Source of the DNA: Hydrogenothermus sp.
GTDB taxonomy: Bacteria; Aquificota; Aquificia; Aquificales; Hydrogenothermaceae
Assembly: GCA_003978675.1 (NCBI GenBank)
Contig: QNYP01000134.1
Location: forward strand, 1 to 9,756
Direction: 5' to 3'
DNA length: 9,756 nt
Part shown: in pieces, positions 1 to 6,963 of the stretch
Layout of the letters: each line of letters opens with the position of its first letter
Position numbering within the stretch: position 1 is the stretch's first letter
Notes under the pieces: generated by a model
Seen by the model: the letters and a program-made list of their open reading frames with translations, nothing else
The model's database searches: none
What the model was told of the DNA's origin: nothing
Translations under genes and position numbers: made by a program

Positions 1-122
1 ACAAGTATTAAACCTACAAATAAAAATCCTCCAATAAAGCTAAAATCTTTTTTTGTTATAAATACATAAGCAGTTAAAGAACCTGTTATTAAAGCTGTCA
101 AGATAAAAGCCTGTTTAAAAAT
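1..122. repeat. Left terminal inverted copy of 470-591 (probable fold-back chimera)
   Basis: Compared in ten-base blocks, these 122 bases are the exact reverse complement of 470-591, a stretch inside the BI-1-family gene; the match stops at 123/469. The segment therefore carries, on the minus strand, a fragment of that membrane protein gene lying immediately upstream of the gene itself, with a 347-base loop between the arms. It has no start, stop or ribosome binding site of its own. The perfect identity, its position at the very end of the window and a matching structure at the other end point to an amplification or assembly chimera rather than a genomic repeat. The true upstream region and promoter of the first gene are therefore missing. 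Confidence 0.95.
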
Positions 123-132
123 AAAATAAAAC

Positions 133-138
133 GGAGGT
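133..138 (+). promoter_or_regulatory. Ribosome binding site fixing a TTG start
   Basis: A perfect GGAGGT lies 7 bases before a TTG codon at 146. The next in-frame ATG lies well inside the first membrane helix, so this site decides the start of the BI-1-family gene. It sits just after the chimera junction near 122, so it belongs to genuine sequence. Confidence 0.85.
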
Positions 139-145
139 ATATAAA

Positions 146-817
146 TTGCAAATCCAAACAACCCAGACTCAGATTGAAAATAGGAAAACAGACCTTTTAG
201 TAAAAACTTATGGACTGTTAAGCTTAGGATTTTTACTTATGTTTGTTGGAGCAGTAGTTGGATTAAAATTTGTTCCTCAAATGCTTTCTCTTGGAAAGTG
301 GGGATTTCTAATTGTTTCGTTTTTAGTAACTATTGGAAGTATGATGATAGCTTTATTTAACCAAAAGAATGTTCTTGGATATATCTTTTTTGGAGTTTTT
401 ACATTCGTTGTAGGGTTTTTTGATGCTCCTGCAATAGCAGTAATATTTAGTTCTCCAGCTTTATATGAAATTTTTAAACAGGCTTTTATCTTGACAGCTT
501 TAATAACAGGTTCTTTAACTGCTTATGTATTTATAACAAAAAAAGATTTTAGCTTTATTGGAGGATTTTTATTTGTAGGTTTAATACTTGTAGTAATTAT
601 GGCAATAATTGGACTATTTTGGGAAAACAGAACTTTACATTTTGTAATGTCAGGAATGGGAGCACTACTGTTTTCTGGTTTTATACTATATGACACATCT
701 AGATTACTTTATGAAAAATCAACTCCTGTAGAAATAGCAATTGCTCTATTTTTAGATATTGTTAACCTGTTCTGGATGTTATTTAATCTTCTTAACATAT
801 TAAAAGGAGAGGACTAA
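146..817 (+). CDS. Bax inhibitor-1/YccA (TMBIM) family membrane protein
   Basis: The 223-residue product is a polytopic inner-membrane protein with about seven hydrophobic helices after a polar N-terminal tail of about 20 residues. The last two helices carry the family's conserved acidic pair: D183 in YDTSRL and D204 in FLDIVNLFW. These correspond to the di-aspartate pH sensor of calcium-leak members such as B. subtilis YetJ. Length and topology are normal for the family. In E. coli the family member YccA is bound and degraded by FtsH and also contacts HflKC; an SPFH protein encoded two genes downstream fits that theme. The gene starts at TTG behind GGAGGT. Its TAA stop shares one base with the mobA ATG (TAATG), implying coupling. 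The promoter is not visible because the upstream sequence is an inverted artefact. The exact function, calcium leak or FtsH modulation, is not decided by sequence. Confidence 0.9.
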   Translation: MQIQTTQTQIENRKTDLLVKTYGLLSLGFLLMFVGAVVGLKFVPQMLSLGKWGFLIVSFLVTIGSMMIALFNQKNVLGYIFFGVFTFVVGFFDAPAIAVIFSSPALYEIFKQAFILTALITGSLTAYVFITKKDFSFIGGFLFVGLILVVIMAIIGLFWENRTLHFVMSGMGALLFSGFILYDTSRLLYEKSTPVEIAIALFLDIVNLFWMLFNLLNILKGED

Positions 818-1437
818 TGTCCCTTTCCTGTATTGTGCTTGCAGGCGGAAAAAGTAAACGAATGGGAAAAGACAAAGCTTTTTTGGATTTTAAAGGGAAA
901 CCTTTTTTAAGGCATATCTTAGAAAAATTATCTGAGATTTCTGATAACATTGTAGTTATTGTAAATAAGGACTTTTCTAACTATTCAGGGATAATAGAAG
1001 GTTTTCCTCAAGTATCCCTAGTAAAAGATTTGTTTCCTTATGAAGGACCTTTAAATGGTGTTATTTCTGCTAAAAACTATGTAAAACATGAAAAAGTCTT
1101 AATATCAACCTGTGATATTCCTGTTATTTCTACAGAACTTATTAAATACCTTGCAGGCAAAATTGAAGGATATGATATGGTTTTACCAATAGTTAACGAA
1201 AAAAGACAACCGTTTAATACAGTTTATAAAAAAAACTCTTTAGAAATAGCAGAAAACATATTTAAAAACGGCAATAGGTCTTTAATGAAATGGATTGACA
1301 ATTTAAAAAAAGTAGTTATTAATGAAAATGAGATAAAAAACTTCAAAAATGCAATTTATATGTATCAAAGCATTAATACACCAGAAGATTATAAAAACTT
1401 TTTAAAAACTTTCACTAAAGGGGGAGAATATGAGTAA
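817..1437 (+). CDS. mobA: Molybdenum cofactor guanylyltransferase MobA
   Basis: MobA transfers GMP from GTP to molybdopterin to make the guanine dinucleotide form of the molybdenum cofactor, in the cytoplasm. The 206-residue product has the nucleotidyltransferase signature LAGGKSKRMGKDK at residues 8-20. D100 in STCDIP is the metal ligand position, matching D101 of E. coli MobA. It also has PYEGPLNG at 74-81, the substrate-loop motif QPFNTVYK at 131-138 and the C-terminal INTPEDY at 186-192. Length is normal. A ribosome binding site (AAAGGAGAGG, 803-812) lies inside the end of the previous gene, and the 3' end overlaps the SPFH gene by 8 bases. No other molybdopterin gene is visible nearby, so its place in this operon is not explained by pathway. 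A related nucleotidyltransferase such as MocA is less likely given the INTPEDY ending. Confidence 0.9.
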   Translation: MSLSCIVLAGGKSKRMGKDKAFLDFKGKPFLRHILEKLSEISDNIVVIVNKDFSNYSGIIEGFPQVSLVKDLFPYEGPLNGVISAKNYVKHEKVLISTCDIPVISTELIKYLAGKIEGYDMVLPIVNEKRQPFNTVYKKNSLEIAENIFKNGNRSLMKWIDNLKKVVINENEIKNFKNAIYMYQSINTPEDYKNFLKTFTKGGEYE

Positions 1438-2419
1438 AGATATTCCATCTAACATTGTAAGTAAAATTGCTATAGTTCCAATTATAATTTTATTTATTGC
1501 CATATTTGTTTTTGTATTTTCTCCATTTAAAACCATTCAGTCAGGAAATGTAGGTATAAAAATAACCCTTGGAAAGTTTGATAATGAGGAGCTAATGCCA
1601 GGGCTACATTTTAAAATTCCAATTATTCAGGATATAAAAATTGTAGATGTAAAGGTTCATACAATAAATTATAAAGGTTCTCAAGACAGACCAGATAAAG
1701 AAGGTTTAATAGAAAAGCCAGCAATTAATGTTTTAGATGAAAGAGGATTACCTGTAAGGATAGAACTAACAGTCCAATATAGACTAATTCCTGACCAAGC
1801 TTCAGAAATGATACAGGAATGGGGATGGAACTGGGAAGATAAGCTTGTAAATCCTACAATCAGAGATGTTGTTAGAGATGTTATTGGAGAATATCCAGCA
1901 GAGAAACTACCTGTAAAAAGACAGGAGATAGGTGTAAAAATAGAGGAAGGTATAAAAAAGGCTATTAAAAATGTTTCTAAAAATAAAGTTCAGGTTATAG
2001 GAGTTCAATTAAGGGACATAAAACTACCTCCAAGAATAGCTCAAAAAATTGAAGAAGTTCAAATTGCAAAACAAGAAGCAGAAAAAATGAAATATGTAGA
2101 AGAAAAAGCTAAAAAAGAGCAAGAAGTCAGGAAAATAAAAGCAGAAACGGAAAAAATTGAAAAAATCATAAGAGCAGAAGCTGAAGCAGAAAAAAGAGTA
2201 AAAGAAGCAGAAGGTAGGGCTAAAGCAAGAATTTTAGAAGCAGAAGCTCAAGCTAAAGCAAATAGGCTTTTAAGTAAATCAATAGACAAAAACATTTTAA
2301 AATGGAAAGAGATTCAAGTTCAGGAAAAACTAATGGAAGCAATTAAGGAAAACAAAAACAATAATATTTTCTTAAACGCACCTCAAGGTAATATGCATTA
2401 CTGGCTAAACAAAAAGTGA
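1430..2419 (+). CDS. SPFH/prohibitin (HflK/HflC-like) membrane protein
   Basis: The 329-residue product has one N-terminal membrane helix (about 13-31). An SPFH/band 7 domain follows (about 32-210, starting with the typical IQSGNVGI and LMPGLHFKIP). Next comes a long Ala/Glu/Lys coiled coil (about 205-285) and a short polar tail. This is the architecture of prohibitins and HflK/HflC, which form large ring or cage assemblies in the membrane and in E. coli enclose and regulate FtsH. Only one SPFH gene is present here rather than an adjacent hflK-hflC pair, so a prohibitin-like homo-oligomer is plausible. The ATG at 1430 overlaps the mobA stop by 8 bases and follows a GGGGGAG ribosome binding site inside mobA. 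Assignment to the SPFH superfamily is firm; the choice between prohibitin, HflC and another stomatin-like subgroup is open. Confidence 0.88.
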   Translation: MSKDIPSNIVSKIAIVPIIILFIAIFVFVFSPFKTIQSGNVGIKITLGKFDNEELMPGLHFKIPIIQDIKIVDVKVHTINYKGSQDRPDKEGLIEKPAINVLDERGLPVRIELTVQYRLIPDQASEMIQEWGWNWEDKLVNPTIRDVVRDVIGEYPAEKLPVKRQEIGVKIEEGIKKAIKNVSKNKVQVIGVQLRDIKLPPRIAQKIEEVQIAKQEAEKMKYVEEKAKKEQEVRKIKAETEKIEKIIRAEAEAEKRVKEAEGRAKARILEAEAQAKANRLLSKSIDKNILKWKEIQVQEKLMEAIKENKNNNIFLNAPQGNMHYWLNKK

Positions 2420-2432
2420 ACAAGGTGTAAAA

Positions 2433-2576
2433 ATGAAATGGATAGCTTCAATGTTAGTCTTAACTATTTTCATAATTTCTTGTTCCAAAAAAGAGGTTAT
2501 ATATAAAGACCCAGATAGCTATAATAGGCAAATTCAACAATCAGAAAAAGCGTTTAAAGAACTAGATAGACAATGA
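2433..2576 (+). CDS. Small lipoprotein, 47 residues, unknown function
   Basis: I found this short reading frame by translating the gap between the SPFH and permease genes. The product begins MKWIASMLVLTIFIISC, a short positive n-region, hydrophobic core and lipobox IISC with the lipidated cysteine at residue 17. The mature peptide of about 31 residues is polar and charged. Residue +2 after Cys is Ser, not Asp, so outer-membrane sorting is more likely than inner-membrane retention by the E. coli rule. AAGGTG at 2422-2427 lies 5 bases before the ATG, and the gap from the SPFH stop is 13 bases. Its TGA overlaps the permease ATG (ATGA), a classic coupling arrangement. I do not recognise a family. 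Signal, lipobox, ribosome site and flanking overlap together make a real gene likely. Confidence 0.8.
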   Translation: MKWIASMLVLTIFIISCSKKEVIYKDPDSYNRQIQQSEKAFKELDRQ

Positions 2577-3874
2577 AGAAATCCAAAAAGATGGGTTTAT
2601 GGGAAGCTGTATCCCTTGCAGTAGGGACTATGATAGGAGCTGGTATATTTTCAATTTTAGGAGTAGGGGCTCAGATTTGTGGAACTAATTTGCCGATAGC
2701 TTTTGCTTTAGCAGGATTAATTTCTTTAGCAGTAGCATATTCTTATGCAAAATTAGGAAGTAAATTTGTATCAAATGCTGGTCCTATTGAATTTATATTA
2801 AGAGGCTTTGGGAGTAATGTTATAACCGGTGCTCTAAGTTTTTTGATGTGGTTTAGTTATGTGATTTCTATATCTTTATTTGCAAAAGCATTTGCAGGTT
2901 ATTTTTTAGCACTTTTAGGAGTATCTTCTAATAAATTATTACTTGGGATTATAGAATCTTTTGTAGTAGCAATCTTTATTGTTCTAAATTTCTTTGGTTC
3001 TAAAGCAGTTGGTAAGGCAGAATTTTGGATAGTGTTAATAAAAGTTTCTATACTGCTTTCTTTTGTAATTATTGGTATATGGAATATAAATCCTGAATAT
3101 ATAAAACCTAGTTTTTCTCAAACTGGAATAACTGACATATTTTATGCTGCATCAGTTTTATTTCTAACTTATATGGGATTTGGACTTATAACAAATGCAT
3201 CAGAAAATATAGAAAATCCAGAAAAAACTGTTCCAAAAGCAATTTACCTAAGTATTGTAATTGTTTCATTTATTTACATCTCTGTTGCTATTACTGCTAT
3301 TGGAAATCTTGGTGTAGAAGAGTTAATAAAAGCAAAAGAGTATGCTTTAGCAGAAGCTTCAAAACCATTTTTAGGAAATTTTGGTTTTATTTTAGTGGCT
3401 CTTGGAGCTTTATTTTCAACATCATCTGCAATAAATGCAACTTTATATGGTGGGGCAAATATTGCTTATGTCCTTGCAAAAAAAGGTGAATTGCCAAAGA
3501 TATTTGAAAGGAAAGTTTGGTTTAATGAACCAGAAGGTTTATATATAACTGCTGTTTTAAGTTTGGTATTTGCAATAGCATTTAATTTAGAAGGAATTTC
3601 TTCTATCATAAGTTTTGTATTTTTAATAATTTACCTTTTCGTGATAGCATCTCATTTCAAACTTTCAAAGGAAAACAAAGTAGAAGGTAATAGAGGAATA
3701 ATATTTTTAAATTTTATTATTATTTTTTCTGTATTAATAGTATTAATGAACTACCAATGGAAAACTTCCCAAAATTCCTTTTGGACTAGCTTGGGGATAT
3801 TAGTATTTGTAATAATATTTGAATTTTTCTACAAAAATTATTCACACAGAATTTTTACAAAAAGAAATGGGTAA
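2573..3874 (+). CDS. APC-superfamily amino acid permease
   Basis: The 433-residue product is an integral membrane transporter with about twelve hydrophobic segments. The first helix carries the hallmark of amino acid-polyamine-organocation transporters, GTMIGAGIFSILG at residues 18-30; its broken helix binds the amino group of the substrate. FYAASVLFLTYMGFGLI near the middle matches the helix 6 region, followed by the loop ENIENPEKTVPKAI. These features indicate cation- or exchange-driven amino acid transport, but the substrate cannot be read from sequence. The start overlaps the lipoprotein stop as ATGA. No clear ribosome binding site precedes it, so translation probably depends on coupling. 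A second in-frame ATG at residue 7 would also leave helix 1 intact. It is the last gene of the plus-strand block, and its stop lies inside the terminator hairpin. Confidence 0.88.
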   Translation: MKKSKKMGLWEAVSLAVGTMIGAGIFSILGVGAQICGTNLPIAFALAGLISLAVAYSYAKLGSKFVSNAGPIEFILRGFGSNVITGALSFLMWFSYVISISLFAKAFAGYFLALLGVSSNKLLLGIIESFVVAIFIVLNFFGSKAVGKAEFWIVLIKVSILLSFVIIGIWNINPEYIKPSFSQTGITDIFYAASVLFLTYMGFGLITNASENIENPEKTVPKAIYLSIVIVSFIYISVAITAIGNLGVEELIKAKEYALAEASKPFLGNFGFILVALGALFSTSSAINATLYGGANIAYVLAKKGELPKIFERKVWFNEPEGLYITAVLSLVFAIAFNLEGISSIISFVFLIIYLFVIASHFKLSKENKVEGNRGIIFLNFIIIFSVLIVLMNYQWKTSQNSFWTSLGILVFVIIFEFFYKNYSHRIFTKRNG

Positions 3875-3900
3875 ACCTTAAAGGCTACCCTTTGTTCTTT
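3869..3900. terminator. Bidirectional intrinsic terminator between convergent genes
   Basis: GGGTA at 3869-3873 pairs with TACCC at 3886-3890, and CC at 3876-3877 pairs with GG at 3883-3884, giving a hairpin with a small internal bulge. On the plus strand it is followed by TTTGTTCTTT. On the minus strand the same hairpin is followed by ATTTCTTTTT. It can therefore stop both the permease transcript and the infC transcript, and it includes the TAA of the former and the TAG of the latter. The stem is modest, so strength is uncertain. Confidence 0.7.
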
Positions 3901-4406
3901 AATGGAACTAATGTAAATATCATATTTCTACCTTCTTTTTTAGGTTGTTTTTCAACCTTTCCAACATCTTGAGTATCCTGTATTATCCTTTCTGCTAATT
4001 GCTGTCCTATTTCTGGGTGAACGTTTTCTCTTCCTCTAAACATAATAATAACCTTTACTTTGTCTCCATCTTCTAAAAACTCTCTTATATGTTTTACCTT
4101 TGTTTCATAGTCATGTTTTTCTATTTTTAATCCAAATTTCATTTCTTTAACATGTTGCATATGGGCTCTTTGTTTTTTCTTTGCTTCTTTTTCTTTTTTC
4201 TTTTGCTGGAATTTATATTTACCATAGTCCATTATTTTACAAACAGGTGGATTTGCATTTGGAGAAACCTCAACAAGGTCTAAGTTTTTCTCCTCTGCAA
4301 TTCTCAAAGCTTCCTCAATAGGAACTATTCCTCTGTTGTTTCCTTCATCATCAATAAGCCTACATTCTTTGGCTCTAATTTGATGATTTACTCTTAACTC
4401 CTGAAT
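3885..4406 (-). CDS. infC: Translation initiation factor IF-3, with ATT start
   Basis: IF-3 binds the 30S subunit, blocks premature 50S joining and proofreads start codons. The 173-residue product has the N-domain (VNHQIRAKECRLID near residue 6), the family signature SPNANPPVCKIMDYGKYK at 48-65, a Lys/Glu-rich linker (about 66-82) and a C-domain that includes FRGREN. A TTG at 4307 would delete the first 33 residues and half the N-domain. Reading upstream from there to the stop TAA, which lies six codons before GGAGGT, the frame has no ATG, GTG or TTG. The only suitably placed start is ATT at 4404-4406, nine bases after GGAGGT. E. coli infC also starts at ATT and uses it for autoregulation. 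The start lies 2 bases after the nadB stop, so the two are co-transcribed. The usual rpmI-rplT neighbours are absent. Confidence 0.93.
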   Translation of the reverse strand: MQELRVNHQIRAKECRLIDDEGNNRGIVPIEEALRIAEEKNLDLVEVSPNANPPVCKIMDYGKYKFQQKKKEKEAKKKQRAHMQHVKEMKFGLKIEKHDYETKVKHIREFLEDGDKVKVIIMFRGRENVHPEIGQQLAERIIQDTQDVGKVEKQPKKEGRNMIFTLVPLKNKG

Positions 4407-4408
4407 GG

Positions 4409-5986
4409 CTAATTTACCTCCAAATGTATTTTCATACTTTTATCTTTAATTATACTATGTTTACGAAATTCTTCCTTAGAATTTGGAAAATCAATTCTAA
4501 AATGTGCACCTCTGCTTTCTTCCCTATTTAATGCACTTTTTGCAGTTGCTTTTGCAACTAAAACTAAATCGTATAAATATCTACTATTTTTATAATTTAA
4601 AAGCTTATTTTCTAGTTTTTCAAACTCTTTTAATGCAATTTTTAGTCCTTCTTCGCTTCTTACAAGTCCTATATATTCCCAGCTCATTTTTTTAATCTGC
4701 TTTGTTAAGTCATCTCTTTCTTTTTTTGTTAGCTCTTTATGTGTCTTTAATTTATTATCGATTTTTATCTGTTTTATATTAGTAAAACTATTATATTTAT
4801 ATACATAATATGCAACTTTTCTACCAAATGCTATACACTCAAGTAGCGAATTACTTGCAAGTCTATTTGCCCCATGAACACCTGTGCAAGCAACTTCTCC
4901 AACAGCAAATATACCATCAATAGCAGTTTTCCCATAACTTGTTGCTTCAATACCTCCCATAGAAAAATGCGCAGCAGGACTAACTGGAACTCTGTTAATC
5001 TGATTTTCAAGACCATATGTTTTTAAAAGCTGATAAATAGTAGGATACCTTTCTTTTATAGAAATTCCTTTTTTAACAATAGGAGATAAATCTAAATAAA
5101 CCTTTTCTCCATTTAGGTATTTTTTATATATAGCTTTAGCAACTTCGTCTCTTGGTTTTAATTCATCAATAAATCTTTCTCCTTTTTCGTCAATTAAAAT
5201 TGCCCCTTCACCTCTTAATGCCTCAGTTAATAAATATGCTGGCTGGTTTTCTATATAAAGTGCCGTTGGATGAAACTGGATAAATTCCATATCTTTTAGA
5301 TAAACACCTGCTCTAAACGCATTACCAATTATATCTCCACCAATTTTATACGCAGACGTATTTCTTAAATATATAGGGCTATATCCTCCTGATGCCAAAA
5401 CTAAAGATTTTGCGTAAATAACTTTCCTTGAAGATTTATTGGAAATAACAACTCCTACAAAACGATTTTCATCTGTTAAGATTTCATCAATAAAATATCC
5501 AGCTATCAAACAAATTTCATTTTTTATCTGATTAGATAAAAATTTTGTCATATAATATCCAGTTTTATCTTTTATATGTAAAATCCTACTTCTGCTATGG
5601 GCTCCTTCCTTTGTTAATTTGAGATTTCCTTGAGAGTCTTTATCGAACTCCAAACCTTCATTTATTAAATTTATTACTTCTTCTAAACCTGTTTCTACCA
5701 TAGAACTAACATTACTTTCTATACATATACCTTTTCCTGCTTTTACAGTATCTAAAAAGTGAAGTTCTGGACTATCATCTTTTCCTATTGCTACAGCAAT
5801 ACCCCCTTGAGCTAAAAAAGAGTTAGAGATTCCAATTTCTTTTTTTGTAATTACAAGAGGTTTTATACCTAGTTTAACTAAATATTTAGCAACAGTTAAG
5901 CCAGACAGACCAGCTCCAACAATAATTGTATCTACTTTTTCAAAAGGAAGGTTATTAGTGTTGAACTCTGTCAGATATCTATACAT
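4409..5986 (-). CDS. nadB: L-aspartate oxidase NadB
   Basis: NadB is an FAD enzyme that oxidises L-aspartate to iminoaspartate, the first step of bacterial de novo NAD synthesis, supplying quinolinate synthase NadA. The 525-residue product shows the dinucleotide fold GAGLSG at 24-29, SFLAQGG at 56-62, HSRSRI at 130-135, FHPTALY at 238-244 and RGEG at 258-261 with its active-site arginine. It also has PRDEVA at 278-283, HFSMGG at 340-345 and the NadB-type signature GVHGANRLASNSLLE at 369-383. These separate it from the related SdhA/FrdA flavoproteins. I chose the ATG at 5986, which overlaps the yvcK stop by 8 bases and follows AGAGG at short spacing. An upstream in-frame TTG at 6010 would add eight residues but has no ribosome site. 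nadA and nadC are not in the window. Confidence 0.93.
   Translation of the reverse strand: MYRYLTEFNTNNLPFEKVDTIIVGAGLSGLTVAKYLVKLGIKPLVITKKEIGISNSFLAQGGIAVAIGKDDSPELHFLDTVKAGKGICIESNVSSMVETGLEEVINLINEGLEFDKDSQGNLKLTKEGAHSRSRILHIKDKTGYYMTKFLSNQIKNEICLIAGYFIDEILTDENRFVGVVISNKSSRKVIYAKSLVLASGGYSPIYLRNTSAYKIGGDIIGNAFRAGVYLKDMEFIQFHPTALYIENQPAYLLTEALRGEGAILIDEKGERFIDELKPRDEVAKAIYKKYLNGEKVYLDLSPIVKKGISIKERYPTIYQLLKTYGLENQINRVPVSPAAHFSMGGIEATSYGKTAIDGIFAVGEVACTGVHGANRLASNSLLECIAFGRKVAYYVYKYNSFTNIKQIKIDNKLKTHKELTKKERDDLTKQIKKMSWEYIGLVRSEEGLKIALKEFEKLENKLLNYKNSRYLYDLVLVAKATAKSALNREESRGAHFRIDFPNSKEEFRKHSIIKDKSMKIHLEVN
4416..4421 (-). promoter_or_regulatory. Ribosome binding site for the infC ATT start
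   Basis: GGAGGT on the minus strand lies within the last codons of nadB, nine bases before ATT. It is the only strong ribosome site near the conserved IF-3 N-terminus and decides the start. A perfect site paired with a poor start codon is the arrangement expected if IF-3 level is set by its own discrimination against ATT. Confidence 0.8.
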
Positions 5987-6962
5987 GAACCTCTTTTTGC
6001 ACCATATCAATAATATTTTCTATGAGCTTTGTAAGTTTATAAGGATTGTGTCTTGCAAATTTTCCTTCTTCTAAGAGTTGTTCTGCGAAAATTTTTATTC
6101 CCATTTTATTTAGATTTTCTTCATCTAAAAGAACAGGTTCTGCATTCTCTTTTTTATATTTTTCTATAGTATCTTTTGATGGAATTCTAGTATTTGCTAT
6201 TACCATATCTATAAATTCTGTTCCTACTGCTTTATGTATAGCGTTTATATGGTCTGAAACTTTAAAATTGTCTGTTTCTCCAAATTGGGTCATTACATTT
6301 GAGATATATAATTTTTTTGCTTTTGATGATATAACAGCATTCCTAATTTCTGAGATTAATAAATTTGGGATAACACTAGTAAATAAACTACCGGGACCTA
6401 AGATTATTAAATCTGCATTTTCTATTTTTTCTATGGCTTCTTCTGGAGCCTTGGGAAACTCTGGCTCTAGCCATATCTTTTCAATTTTTGCAACTAATTT
6501 TTTACCATATTCTGTAATTTGAGTTTCTCCTTTTATTACTTTTCCATCTGTAAAACGAGCTATTAAATCCACTTCTTCTTCTGTAGAAGGTATTATTTTT
6601 CCTTTTATTTTTAAAATATCTGAAGTTGTTTCAATAGCCTCAAGAAAACTTCCTGTTATCTGAGTTAAAACTGTTAAAAATAGATTTCCAAAAGAATGCC
6701 CTTTTAGTCCTTCTCCTTTTTTAAATCTGTATTGAAATACTTGAGTTAGGATATCTTCATCTTCTGCAAGGGCTGCAATACAGTTTCTAATATCTCCCGG
6801 AGCAGGTATACGTAGTTCTTCTCTTAATTTCCCAGAACTTCCTCCATTATCTGAAACTGTAACAATAGCAGAAAGGTCTGAAATTTTGTCAGGAACAAGG
6901 TTTTTTATACCTCTAAGTAGAGAAGATAATCCAGTTCCTCCACCAATTGCAACTACTCTCAT
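5979..6962 (-). CDS. yvcK: YvcK/CofD-like protein (gluconeogenesis factor family)
   Basis: The family is CofD-like. In B. subtilis YvcK is needed for growth on gluconeogenic carbon sources, binds UDP-sugars and influences cell-wall synthesis; no catalytic reaction is firmly established. The 327-residue product has GGGTG at 7-11, VSDNGGSSG at 36-44, PAPGDIRN at 53-60, GHSFGNL at 88-94, GPGSLFTSVIPNLL at 189-202 and NVMTQFGET at 222-230, all typical of YvcK and absent as a set from true CofD. Length is normal for the family. The ATG lies one base after the mtnA stop and is preceded by a GGGGAG ribosome site inside mtnA. In Firmicutes yvcK usually sits between rapZ (yvcJ) and whiA; neither is here, so the neighbourhood differs. 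Confidence 0.92.
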   Translation of the reverse strand: MRVVAIGGGTGLSSLLRGIKNLVPDKISDLSAIVTVSDNGGSSGKLREELRIPAPGDIRNCIAALAEDEDILTQVFQYRFKKGEGLKGHSFGNLFLTVLTQITGSFLEAIETTSDILKIKGKIIPSTEEEVDLIARFTDGKVIKGETQITEYGKKLVAKIEKIWLEPEFPKAPEEAIEKIENADLIILGPGSLFTSVIPNLLISEIRNAVISSKAKKLYISNVMTQFGETDNFKVSDHINAIHKAVGTEFIDMVIANTRIPSKDTIEKYKKENAEPVLLDEENLNKMGIKIFAEQLLEEGKFARHNPYKLTKLIENIIDMVQKEVHV

Positions 6963-6963
6963 T

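Noticed and set aside
2150..2270. Repetitive GAAGCAGAA-like sequence as a DNA repeat
   Set aside because: It encodes the Ala/Glu/Lys coiled coil of the SPFH protein; the repetition is at the protein level and imperfect.
4504..5016. Short open frames within nadB on both strands
   Set aside because: They are out-of-frame shadows of a well-conserved flavoprotein gene and have no ribosome sites or protein-like composition.
5987..6010. TTG at 6010 as the nadB start
   Set aside because: It would add MIWCKKRF before the ATG, has no ribosome site, and extends the overlap with yvcK; the ATG at 5986 gives the usual short lead before the FAD-binding fold.
6046..6522. Plus-strand open frame of 158 codons opposite yvcK
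   Set aside because: It lies wholly antisense to a gene with clear family motifs, has no ribosome site and has a composition expected from reverse reading of yvcK codons.
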